DNA from: Anaerolineae bacterium
GTDB lineage: Bacteria > Chloroflexota > Anaerolineae > Anaerolineales > E44-bin32
Reading direction: 5' to 3'
DNA: 64,000 bases
Assembly (NCBI GenBank): GCA_011174825.1
Contig: DUEZ01000069.1
Location: 38,858-102,857 of the forward strand
The notes below the pieces were generated by a model. It saw only the letters and a program-made list of their open reading frames with translations, was not told where the DNA came from and did not search any database. Positions 56,702-64,000 of this stretch are shown here, piece after piece. Positions within the stretch are counted from its first letter, which is position 1; each line of letters starts with the position of its first letter. The translations under genes and the position numbers were made by a program.

Positions 56702-58756
56702 CTACTTGAACAGCGGTTGTGCATCTGTCTGGAATCCAGACGCAAACTCGAGTCCACCGAGTGTTTCAGTGTACGGGAAGATGATGTTGTTGCGGGCCAG
56801 GTCCACCGTCTGCTTGTAGAAAAGTGGGATGTACGGCCGTTGATCAGCGAGGAAGACCTGCATCTCGAAGACCAACTCCCGAGCCCGTTCCAGATCACCC
56901 GTGCTCATGAACTCGTCAACCATAGCATCGTACTCTGGGCTGTTGAGGCCAGGCGTGTTGGAGTTGCCGGTGACAGCGGTGTCGTTGCGGCTGTGCCAGA
57001 AGGATTCGAAGTAATCCGGGAAAGCCACGTTGCCGAGGCTCCAACCCAGGATGTACATATCGAAGTCCGCATCGACGAACACCGGTCCGAGGATGGTGTT
57101 GAAGCCGGTCAACTCAGATTTCACTGGCATACCCAGCTCACGTGCCCACTCGGAGATCCACTGGTTGAAGGTGGCGCGGATGGGGTCGTACGCCGGGCCA
57201 GGACCGAGGATGGTAAGTTCTTGCATTGGCTCGCCGTTCGGCATGGTGATGCCTACGCCAGGTACCACATCCACCAGATCCTCATCCCAGTAAGGCTCTT
57301 CCGCCCAGGACCAACCACCTGCCTTCAGCACCTCGATGGCCATGTTTACGCGCTCTTCACGCGAGAGGCCGACATAGGGCGTGGGAACGTCTGGGTTGTA
57401 CCAGAAGCCGTTGCCCGGAGGCATGGTGGAGTACATCGGGAAGACGACCCCTGCCAGGACGTTGTTGATCACGAATTCCTTGTCGATGATGATGTCAAAA
57501 GCCTGTCGGAATTCATACAACGATTGTGGATACTCGCGCAGGTTGAAGGCGATGTAGAACAGGCCGTAGTCGGCGTTGGTGTAGCTGAGGATGCCCTCAC
57601 CTCTCTCTGCCTGCTCGCGCAAACCGCGCGCAAGACCCAAGGGGTTGATCACGTAGTCAACCTCGCCATCGGCCAGAGCCAAGAAGGCCGCATCCTGGGA
57701 GCCGTAGATCGAGAAGATGATGTTAGGGGCGTATGGACCCGATGTGAAGTTCAGGATCTCGTTGCCGGTGGCATCACCATAGGCCTGGAAGGAAGTGCCA
57801 TCAGGCATGGTGATCATCCACGTACCATCATCATACTCGACGATCCTGGAGCCCTTGAAGAAGTAGTTGTCGTTCGCCACGCGCTGTGCGAAAGCACCGA
57901 GCTCCCACTTCTCCGTGATGTAACCGCCGGCCGAAGGCGCACCAGCCGCATCGGCTTCATACAGGTTCTTGCGGGCGTTCTCGTAGGCTTCGGCATAAGC
58001 GTCGCACGCAGCCTGGTCCGCCTCACTGAGCTCCTCAGCGGTGCAGTCTGCTTCCGGCTCGGTCACGCCCTCGATGAAGGCATAGGACGATGCCATCGTA
58101 TCAGCCCAGAAGTGCTGAGGCAGAATTATCGCCTGCGCCACACCCGCGTTCCATGTACCAAGACCGGGTGCCTCTGTGAAGGTGAACTTCACCGTGTAGT
58201 CATCGACAGCCTCGGTCGCTGAATGGACGCTGGGCCAGCACTGATTGGGCCAGTTGGAGGTCAACTTCAAATCTGCGCAGGCGTTCTGGGTAAAGACCAC
58301 GTCATGCGCGGTGATCGGCGTACCGTCGCTCCAGACCGCGTTATCAGCCATCTCAACCGTGATTTCCCAGACATCGCCCACCTGCTCTACTGTAGCGAAA
58401 TCCTTAGCCAGGGAGGGCACGAAGTCGAAGCGCTGATCTGAAAGTGTGAAAAGGGCCGGTGCCGAACCGCTTAATACGTATTGGGTCCAGACCGAGCTGC
58501 CCGGGCCGAGGTAGTTCCAGTAGTTTAAGGATACCGGGTCCTCGAAGAGTCCGATCCGGTAGACGTCACAACACTCGCCTCCAGCTACAACTTCTTCTTC
58601 TGGTTCAGCGGGTACGATGACGGTCTCCTTGACGACCACTTCTTCGCCTGGGACGATCACGGTCTCGACCACTGGTTCTGCTGCGCACGCAGCCAGGATC
58701 ATGCTGACTGTTACCAGCAATCCAGCTAGTGCGAACCACTTTGAGCGGGAATACAT
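56702..58756 (-). CDS. Peptide ABC transporter substrate-binding lipoprotein
   Basis: A 684-residue SBP_bac_5 (family 5) protein. The lipobox LAAC puts the modified Cys at about residue 24; a linker of Val/Glu/Pro repeats follows. DVYRIGLFEDPVSLNYWNYLGPG, WSDGTPITAHDVVFT and GWSLGNVAFPDYFESFWHS are characteristic. It captures the substrate and delivers it to the permeases. AGGAGG precedes the ATG. Confidence 0.95.
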   Translation of the reverse strand: MYSRSKWFALAGLLVTVSMILAACAAEPVVETVIVPGEEVVVKETVIVPAEPEEEVVAGGECCDVYRIGLFEDPVSLNYWNYLGPGSSVWTQYVLSGSAPALFTLSDQRFDFVPSLAKDFATVEQVGDVWEITVEMADNAVWSDGTPITAHDVVFTQNACADLKLTSNWPNQCWPSVHSATEAVDDYTVKFTFTEAPGLGTWNAGVAQAIILPQHFWADTMASSYAFIEGVTEPEADCTAEELSEADQAACDAYAEAYENARKNLYEADAAGAPSAGGYITEKWELGAFAQRVANDNYFFKGSRIVEYDDGTWMITMPDGTSFQAYGDATGNEILNFTSGPYAPNIIFSIYGSQDAAFLALADGEVDYVINPLGLARGLREQAERGEGILSYTNADYGLFYIAFNLREYPQSLYEFRQAFDIIIDKEFVINNVLAGVVFPMYSTMPPGNGFWYNPDVPTPYVGLSREERVNMAIEVLKAGGWSWAEEPYWDEDLVDVVPGVGITMPNGEPMQELTILGPGPAYDPIRATFNQWISEWARELGMPVKSELTGFNTILGPVFVDADFDMYILGWSLGNVAFPDYFESFWHSRNDTAVTGNSNTPGLNSPEYDAMVDEFMSTGDLERARELVFEMQVFLADQRPYIPLFYKQTVDLARNNIIFPYTETLGGLEFASGFQTDAQPLFK

Positions 58757-59012
58757 AACTTTCTCCTCCTACTTATTTTTCTAAATCAACCTCGAAAATG
58801 CTGAGCGATTCTTGGATTCTGATCGCTCATGAAAGTACGTTTTCTCCGATGGCCTCACCTCCTTCCTGATTTTAGATCAAGCTTCTAAGCTTGGTGTTAA
58901 AGAAAAATCGCCCTTTCCGCTAGGCAGAAAGAGGTCTGGTTGTCAAACTGGGATGACTATGTTGGGAAACCCACCACAATGCAAATGCTCCTGCGGATTG
59001 GAGAGTTGTCCG
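58757..59012 (-). promoter_or_regulatory. Long 5' leader of the transporter operon
   Basis: About 250 nt lie between the predicted transcription start and the ATG. It contains AAGGAGGTGA (58857-58866), a full anti-Shine-Dalgarno match without a proper gene after it, and GAGCGAT / ATCGCTC (58803-58828) as a hairpin. A 14-codon frame (58786-58830) overlaps it. Some form of leader control is possible. Confidence 0.5.
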
Positions 59013-59041
59013 ATTATAGCCCTCATACATGGGGGAGTCAA
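59013..59041 (-). promoter_or_regulatory. Promoter of the transporter operon
   Basis: -35 TTGACT (59036-59041), 17-bp spacer, -10 TATAAT (59013-59018). The spacer holds an imperfect inverted repeat CCCCCATGTATGAGGG, which could be an operator. Confidence 0.85.
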
Positions 59042-59272
59042 CCTCCTCATTGTTTTGGCTAACGAAGACCCATAAATATCAGAATGGCTCTCTTCGACCG
59101 ACCCAAAATTAGGTTAAAACTTCAGAACCTTCCCGAAAAATCCCGTTGTTTTATTTTTCCAACAGGATAAAAACCTAAGTTTATGAGTACCTTCAGTTCA
59201 ACTCACATCAATCCATTTGATCAAAGAAACTTTCCCGGTGAACTCGGATAGACTTGTGATGCCCAGGAAGAC

Positions 59273-59563
59273 TCAGGTCAAGGACACGCCGCTCACAAAT
59301 ACCATGGCCATCTTGCCAGGCAACGGATCTAGCTCAGGCTGGCCGGAAAAGAGGTAGGACAGCGCTCGAAGGCTGCGCCGAAGAACAAGGAAAACCAGGC
59401 CAAAGAGACCCCCGCTCCGCGTATTCAATGGAAATGTAGAAGCCGCTTCAAGTAATTCTGTTTTCCCGGAGGGGGGGAGGGGATGTTGCATCACGAAGTC
59501 TTTCATGCAACCACCGAGGTAGATGTCAAAAGGATCCCGACCAACTTCATCATGCCTACTCAT
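59273..59563 (-). CDS. Small protein coupled to the ECF sigma factor
   Basis: A 96-residue protein whose ATG overlaps the sigma-factor stop (ATGA). It has one hydrophobic segment (GGLFGLVFLVLRRSLRALSYLF) and no zinc-binding anti-sigma motif (HxxxCxxC). Position suggests an anti-sigma factor or partner, but the family is not recognised. Confidence 0.6.
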   Translation of the reverse strand: MSRHDEVGRDPFDIYLGGCMKDFVMQHPLPPSGKTELLEAASTFPLNTRSGGLFGLVFLVLRRSLRALSYLFSGQPELDPLPGKMAMVFVSGVSLT

Positions 59564-60138
59564 ATTGCACCTCGTACCTCTGGCAACATCTCCCGCTGCA
59601 AACCCAATTGTTTCTTGAGTGTACGCCGACCGTAATGCAATCGTGATTTAACCGTACCAACCGGGATGTCCAGGATCTCAGAAATCTCCTGCAAGGAAAG
59701 GTCACTAACATAATACAGAACGATGACCACGCGTTGTGTCATGGGGAGAGACGCGACCGCACGCTGCACCCAACGGTATTCCTCATCCTGTTCGGCAAGA
59801 TGGTCAGGAGTGGTCTTCCGCTCCCTTGAAAGCCATTCCGCCATCTCTTTCAAGCAACGTGTTAAGCGGTTTCGACGTTTCATCCATGAGTAGGTGAGAT
59901 TGGCGGTTACGCGATACAGCCACGGCGCTAGGGGCCGTTCCGAATCAATTCGGTGAGCAAAACGGTGTAGCCGAAGAAAAACGTCCTGCAACAAATCGGC
60001 GGCTACTTCCGGATCACCGGTGATCGCAAGCGCGGTCCGATAGACCATCTGACGATGGCGATCATAAAGCGAACCAAGTGCCTCCAGATCTCCATCCTGG
60101 AGTCTTGTGATTAATTGATTGTCTTGGAGTTGGCGCAC
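59560..60138 (-). CDS. ECF-type RNA polymerase sigma factor
   Basis: A 192-residue group 4 sigma factor. Region 2: LYDRHRQMVYRTALAIT and DLLQDVFLRLHRF; region 4: LPMTQRVVIVLYYVSDLSLQEISEILDIPVGTVKSRLHYGRRTL. The GTG start follows AGGAGGAGAAGG. Target genes unknown; a small membrane partner follows. Confidence 0.93.
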   Translation of the reverse strand: MRQLQDNQLITRLQDGDLEALGSLYDRHRQMVYRTALAITGDPEVAADLLQDVFLRLHRFAHRIDSERPLAPWLYRVTANLTYSWMKRRNRLTRCLKEMAEWLSRERKTTPDHLAEQDEEYRWVQRAVASLPMTQRVVIVLYYVSDLSLQEISEILDIPVGTVKSRLHYGRRTLKKQLGLQREMLPEVRGAI

Positions 60139-60161
60139 CGCGGCCTTCTCCTCCTATCCTT

Positions 60162-60192
60162 AATATACCAGTGAAAAGGTTAAATGGTTCAA
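60162..60192 (-). promoter_or_regulatory. Possible promoter of the sigma-factor gene
   Basis: TTGAAC (60187-60192), a 19-bp spacer ending TGG, TATATT (60162-60167). The spacing is long, but the extended -10 favours it. Confidence 0.4.
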
Positions 60193-60205
60193 TTAAATTC
60201 GCAGC

Positions 60206-62161
60206 TCATTCCCCACAGTTTTTAGCTAAATCATAGCCCTCCAGCCCCCATAAAACGCTGAACGTCAATGGGTCGGCTTGAACTCCGCACATCTCGTTCA
60301 CATGAGCCACGACGCGTGGCTTGAGATAGAGTGGGAGGGCAGGACTCTCAGCATTGAAGATCTCCTGAGTCTTGCGTACGGCTTGTTGATACGCTTCGCT
60401 CCCAGGAAGCCCAAGTAAAATCATATCACAAGCGAGGTTGTAATCGGGGTCATTAAATCCGCTCGCGTTGCTGCCAAATGGGTTTTCGTTGGATGGGATT
60501 TCACGTCCAGAAAACATCTCACACAGTGGACTGATCCAATCTGGCCAGGACCAGCCCACTACATCGAATCCCCTGCCGAAGATTGGACCTTCAGGCCAAA
60601 CGGCCGTGATAAGATAAGGATCCTCGAACGCCACTTCCATTTCTACACCACAGGATGCCCAATCCTCTTGTATTTGCTCTATCACCGCTTGGCGAAAATA
60701 CCCTGCTGTTGTGAGATAGGTGAAGGATAAGGGTGTCCCACCACGGATACCTGCTACCCCCATGGCTACTCGTGGCGTGTCGGGTGAATCATCATCGTCG
60801 ATCCAGCCAATTTCCTCCAGAGACGTTGTTGCGATTTGGACATCATAGATGATCGGTTCCAAAGAATCTGCAAGGTCAGGATGTGAAGGGGAGAGATATG
60901 TGCCAGGCACCACACTCATACCAAAGAGGATCTCATCGATAATCCTTTGACGATCTATGCAACTTGCTAGCGCTCGCCGTGTACGGGCATCAGCAAATAG
61001 GGGTTGATTGTCTTCTCCTCCAATCGGCGCGAGGTTGAAATCAAAGCGTTCCAATTCCGCGCTTGGCGACCACGCCAGTTTTAACCTCCCTGCCTCCTGC
61101 AGGTTAAGCAGAGCTGGAAGCGCTTCATCCGGCAGGAGAGACTCATCCAGTAGATCACACTCACCGGTCAGCAATTGCTGGACAGCGGAGTTCACATCGT
61201 CTCCGATGAACCGATAGATAAGAAAATCAAACTTCGGTAAGCCTTCCGAGAAACGAAAATAATTAGGGTTCGCCTGCATGAGAATCTGTTCCCCAGCTCG
61301 CCATTCGCTTATCACATACGGTCCCCAACCTATCGGTCGCAGGTTGGCTTCCTCCGCATCAACCAAACCTGCTGTTGAGTAGTCCCTAAGAGCGTGTCTA
61401 GGCAATGGGGACCAGAAATTCATCCTATATTCCTTGTCGAAGAAGCCCGGTATACCAATCCAACGTACAGTTAATTCATCAAGCGCAAGATATTCATAGG
61501 TACGATCCACCAGATATTTTGTCGTCGTAGCAAATTGTCGATCGAGTTCGAATGAAAAAATCGAGTCTTCCGCCTTCAGCGGCTCGCCGTCCGACCACAT
61601 CAAACCGGGCAGGATATGAAAATCGACCACCATCCGATCCGCCGTGACATCGCCTCCCTGATACTCCTCCATACAGCTCAGATCCTGGCACCCACTGGGG
61701 AGGAAAGGCTTACCGGCTGTTATAACTTCTGGCAAAAGTGTCTCTGGATTTAGATACACATCACCTTCACGCAGGGTGATTTCTTCCAAGATGACGTCCT
61801 CACCGGTTTGTAAGTCGGGAACCCTCTCCAAGATGACGGGTTGGATTCGATAATCAACGATATCAAAAGGACCGTCATAAAGCGCTTGTAGGATAGCGTT
61901 GGTCTCCTGGTAGGCATCTCCGTGCAGGTATGCATCACTGTAGAGAAACAGCGAATCGGGTTCCTGATTAAGACACACAATCAGCGTTTTTGGTGGTGGA
62001 GGCTCAGGCGTCGGTGCGATCTCTGTAGATGTCGGTTTTGTAGTGGGGACAAATGTTAAAGGTACGTCGACTTCGGTTGACGCACTGCAACCGACTAACA
62101 TTAAACTAACCAAAATGAAGACGAGGGGAAAAGATCGATGGCAACCCATAGTGTTACGCAT
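60206..62161 (-). CDS. Peptide/nickel ABC transporter substrate-binding lipoprotein
   Basis: A 651-residue SBP_bac_5 protein, distantly related to the one at 56702-58756. Lipobox LVGC in LVSLMLVGCSAS, then a Pro/Thr linker. WSDGEPLKAEDSIFSFELDR, GWGPYVISEWRAGEQI and FNLAPIGGEDNQPLFADARTRRALASCIDR are family segments. No permease or ATPase genes are adjacent, so it may use the nearby transporter. GGAGGG before the ATG at 62161 decides the start. Confidence 0.9.
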   Translation of the reverse strand: MRNTMGCHRSFPLVFILVSLMLVGCSASTEVDVPLTFVPTTKPTSTEIAPTPEPPPPKTLIVCLNQEPDSLFLYSDAYLHGDAYQETNAILQALYDGPFDIVDYRIQPVILERVPDLQTGEDVILEEITLREGDVYLNPETLLPEVITAGKPFLPSGCQDLSCMEEYQGGDVTADRMVVDFHILPGLMWSDGEPLKAEDSIFSFELDRQFATTTKYLVDRTYEYLALDELTVRWIGIPGFFDKEYRMNFWSPLPRHALRDYSTAGLVDAEEANLRPIGWGPYVISEWRAGEQILMQANPNYFRFSEGLPKFDFLIYRFIGDDVNSAVQQLLTGECDLLDESLLPDEALPALLNLQEAGRLKLAWSPSAELERFDFNLAPIGGEDNQPLFADARTRRALASCIDRQRIIDEILFGMSVVPGTYLSPSHPDLADSLEPIIYDVQIATTSLEEIGWIDDDDSPDTPRVAMGVAGIRGGTPLSFTYLTTAGYFRQAVIEQIQEDWASCGVEMEVAFEDPYLITAVWPEGPIFGRGFDVVGWSWPDWISPLCEMFSGREIPSNENPFGSNASGFNDPDYNLACDMILLGLPGSEAYQQAVRKTQEIFNAESPALPLYLKPRVVAHVNEMCGVQADPLTFSVLWGLEGYDLAKNCGE

Positions 62162-62254
62162 AGAGCATCCCTCCCTCCCGGCTTGATTTATCATCGTGCC
62201 AATCCTGACTTTACGCTTTACCGGTCCCCAAAAAAGTCAACCGCGAGAAGAGGA

Positions 62255-62295
62255 GGGGAATATGTGTGGATGCGGGCTGCGCCTACACATAGACC
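62255..62295 (-). repeat. Imperfect hairpin after trmD
   Basis: TATGTGT / ACACATA with a GGGCTGCGCC centre, 6 bp past the trmD stop. The CCGCGAG before it and the TATGTG core resemble the 10245 element. Confidence 0.55.
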
Positions 62296-62300
62296 CTTCC

Positions 62301-63056
62301 CTACTCCTTGAGGGTGTTTCTTTTATTACCCTTTTTCATCCGATCCAATAGATTTCTGTCTGCTTCATCAAGTTTGGCAGTTTCAAACAAATCCGGCCGT
62401 CGAAGCAATGTCCTTCGTAAGGACTGCTCACGCCGCCAAGCCGCGATGCGGGCATGATCCCCTGAAAGCAAGACCTCCGGTACACCCCATCCACGGAAAG
62501 AAGCCGGACGAGTGTAGTGGGGATGTTCGAGAAGTCCACTGGAATAGGAGTCTTTTTCTGTAGCCTCTACATCACCGAGCACACCGGATTGCAGCCGTGC
62601 GATGGTGTCAATGATGACCAAGGCAGGTAATTCTCCACCAGTCAGCACATAGTCTCCTACCGAAATCTCATCGGTCGCTAGATACTGTCGAACTCGTTCA
62701 TCGACTCCCTCATAACGTCCACAGATCAGGACTAGTCGTTCATACCCGGCGAGTTCGTGAGCCACCTCTTGACGGAAGACTCTGCCTTGCGGAGTAAGGA
62801 GAAGAACGGGTGTTGTTTCTAGCGCTTCACCAACTACCGACTCGACGGCGGCGAAAATCGGTTCCGGCTTCATCACCATCCCACCACCACCTCCATATGG
62901 TTCGTCATCCGTCGTGTGGTGGCGATCTAATGTGTGGTCACGAATGTTGTGCAAATGTACCTCGATTAAACCTGCCTCCTGCGCTTTTCCGAGGACACTC
63001 GATCTTAAGTATGTATGCATCACTTCGGGTAACAGGGTAAAGACATCAAATCGCAT
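62301..63056 (-). CDS. trmD: tRNA (guanine-N1-)-methyltransferase TrmD
   Basis: A 251-residue SPOUT enzyme that methylates G37 in tRNAs with GG sequences. [33 protein letters not shown] and [32 protein letters not shown] form the trefoil-knot SAM site. The C-terminal domain is complete. It is not adjacent to rimM or rplS as in many bacteria. Confidence 0.97.
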   Translation of the reverse strand: MRFDVFTLLPEVMHTYLRSSVLGKAQEAGLIEVHLHNIRDHTLDRHHTTDDEPYGGGGGMVMKPEPIFAAVESVVGEALETTPVLLLTPQGRVFRQEVAHELAGYERLVLICGRYEGVDERVRQYLATDEISVGDYVLTGGELPALVIIDTIARLQSGVLGDVEATEKDSYSSGLLEHPHYTRPASFRGWGVPEVLLSGDHARIAAWRREQSLRRTLLRRPDLFETAKLDEADRNLLDRMKKGNKRNTLKE

Positions 63057-63258
63057 CGCAGTGCTCTATCCTTCGTCAAATCATAAACTCGTTTTTGCTT
63101 GAAAAGCTACCTTCTTACGTACATGATCAGAGAAGATTCTACCAGCCTGTTTAGCTGGATGAGGAAGAACTGCGTGAGCTGAAACCCCTGAATAATTATA
63201 ATTAACTTCCTGCTCTGAACCAAATTCCCGATATCCCTTTGAGGGATGCTGTAGGGGG

Positions 63259-63419
63259 CTGTCTTAAAAGCCATGCCCATGGACGGCGGTAACATCCTAT
63301 ACCACAGATTGTCATTGCGAGGAGCACGTCAGTGCGACAAAGCAATCTTATCGTTGAGGAGATTGCTTCGCCTTTGGCTCGCAATCAATGCTGTAGGGGC
63401 GGGGTTACCCCGCCCCTAC
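63259..63419. mobile_element. MITE-like element, copy 2, with GTAGGGGCG palindrome
   Basis: Begins CTGTCTTAAAAGCCATGCCC (63259-63278), matching 14570-14589 with two mismatches, then a CATTGCGAGGAGC ... GAAG-like palindromic unit (63311-63386). Instead of the far inverted end it runs into a perfect palindrome GTAGGGGCGGGG-TTA-CCCCGCCCCTAC (63393-63419). The right terminus is therefore lost or replaced. No gene lies between 63057 and 63488. Confidence 0.7.
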
Positions 63420-63488
63420 TCAAGCTTGCTTGCATTCAAAAGGAACCTCTGCCCTCCCTGCTCCTCGCGGGCGGTTATTTCAATGCAC

Positions 63489-63992
63489 TCATGTGTCGGT
63501 GCGCAAATATTGGATCGCTTTACGTGTCGCTTCAAAGGCCAGGGGCGGCAACTCATCCGGCTTGAAAAAACCAACTGCATCAGCATCATCCTTCGGGGAC
63601 AGACTCCCGCTAAGCACTTCGCCTCTGTAGAGGATCACAATACTCGCCCCTCGAGGATGCTCAAGCCCGAATAAAACATCGAGCAGACCTGTGATACGGA
63701 CGTGCAAGCCAGTCTCTTCCAGACATTCGCGCACTGCAGCTTGTTGAGGATTTTCGTCCGCCTCAACAAACCCGGCCGGTAATGTCCATTTACCTTGTTG
63801 GGGAACATTAATCCGACGCACCAGCAGTACTTGTCCATCTTGCTCTACAAGGACAGCGGCTGCAACTTTGGGATCGCTGAAATGCACCCGACCACAGCTT
63901 GGGCAAACAGGACGCAAGCGTCCAAAAGACTCCCGTCGCTCGAGACGAGTGCCACAAACCTGGCAGAAGTTAATCGGCTCAGGATTGATCAT
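63489..63992 (-). CDS. NUDIX hydrolase with N-terminal zinc ribbon
   Basis: A 167-residue protein. The zinc ribbon uses Cys10/13/30/33 (FCQVCGTRL and VCPSCGRVHF); the NUDIX box is at 74-96 (GFVEADE then REC-L-EETGL). The arrangement resembles NudC-like NADH pyrophosphatases but lacks their N-terminal domain and the SQPWPFPxS motif, so it belongs to a shorter group of unclear substrate. Upstream sequence is cut by the window edge 8 bp beyond the ATG. Confidence 0.9.
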   Translation of the reverse strand: MINPEPINFCQVCGTRLERRESFGRLRPVCPSCGRVHFSDPKVAAAVLVEQDGQVLLVRRINVPQQGKWTLPAGFVEADENPQQAAVRECLEETGLHVRITGLLDVLFGLEHPRGASIVILYRGEVLSGSLSPKDDADAVGFFKPDELPPLAFEATRKAIQYLRTDT

Positions 63993-64000
63993 TGATGTGC

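Noticed and set aside
56699..58222. 507-codon plus-strand frame opposite the binding-protein gene
   Set aside because: A shadow of the strong family 5 binding-protein gene on the other strand, caused by biased codon use; no domain.

Overview
The window is a 64 kb chromosomal segment from a bacterium that I place in the Chloroflexota, most likely an Anaerolineae relative. This placement is inferred from gene content: a fused alpha-beta glycyl-tRNA synthetase, a BTAD/SARP regulator with HEAT repeats, a response regulator fused to a roadblock domain, TPR membrane proteins, and many small palindromic repeats between genes. There is no marker such as 16S rRNA. The density is one gene per 1-1.2 kb, mostly in long minus-strand operons separated by repeat-rich gaps.

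Layout. 1-1.4 kb: the end of a glycyl-radical enzyme and its radical-SAM activator. 1.9-9 kb: a PspC protein, groES-groEL behind a textbook promoter plus CIRCE operator, and three membrane-anchored TPR proteins. 9.7-11.7 kb: a small membrane protein, RNase Z and an FmdB zinc ribbon. 11.7-20.4 kb is the accessory part: a methyltransferase, a 660-residue fusion of a class I isoprenoid-synthase-like domain to a squalene-cyclase-like repeat domain, a small leader-peptide-like protein, a membrane-integrated SARP regulator, two small membrane proteins around a structured RNA-like element, and a reductive-dehalogenase homologue without a Tat signal. Acylphosphatase and an Mth938-like protein follow. 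20.8-23.6 kb: an esterase, a polysaccharide deacetylase and a flippase-like membrane protein.

23.8-38.4 kb is a complete fourteen-gene nuoA-N operon for respiratory complex I in canonical order, with a clear promoter. 39-52 kb holds housekeeping genes: the primary sigma factor, DnaG primase, fused GlyRS, RecO, a CorC/HlyC-type CBS protein, GlmU, tRNA-Gln(TTG) and a response regulator. 52-59 kb is a peptide ABC transporter operon (binding protein, two permeases, two ATPases) with a strong promoter, a 250-nt leader and a perfect terminator. 59-64 kb holds an ECF sigma factor with a coupled small partner, a second peptide-binding lipoprotein, TrmD and a zinc-ribbon NUDIX hydrolase.

The most unusual items are the terpene-synthase-like fusion and its accessory neighbourhood, the cytosolic reductive dehalogenase homologue, a set of genes whose -10 box lies 6-7 nt before the start codon (probable leaderless mRNAs), two structured non-coding elements, and a MITE-like repeat found at both 14.6 and 63.3 kb. 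No CRISPR array, prophage, intact transposase or rRNA gene was seen.
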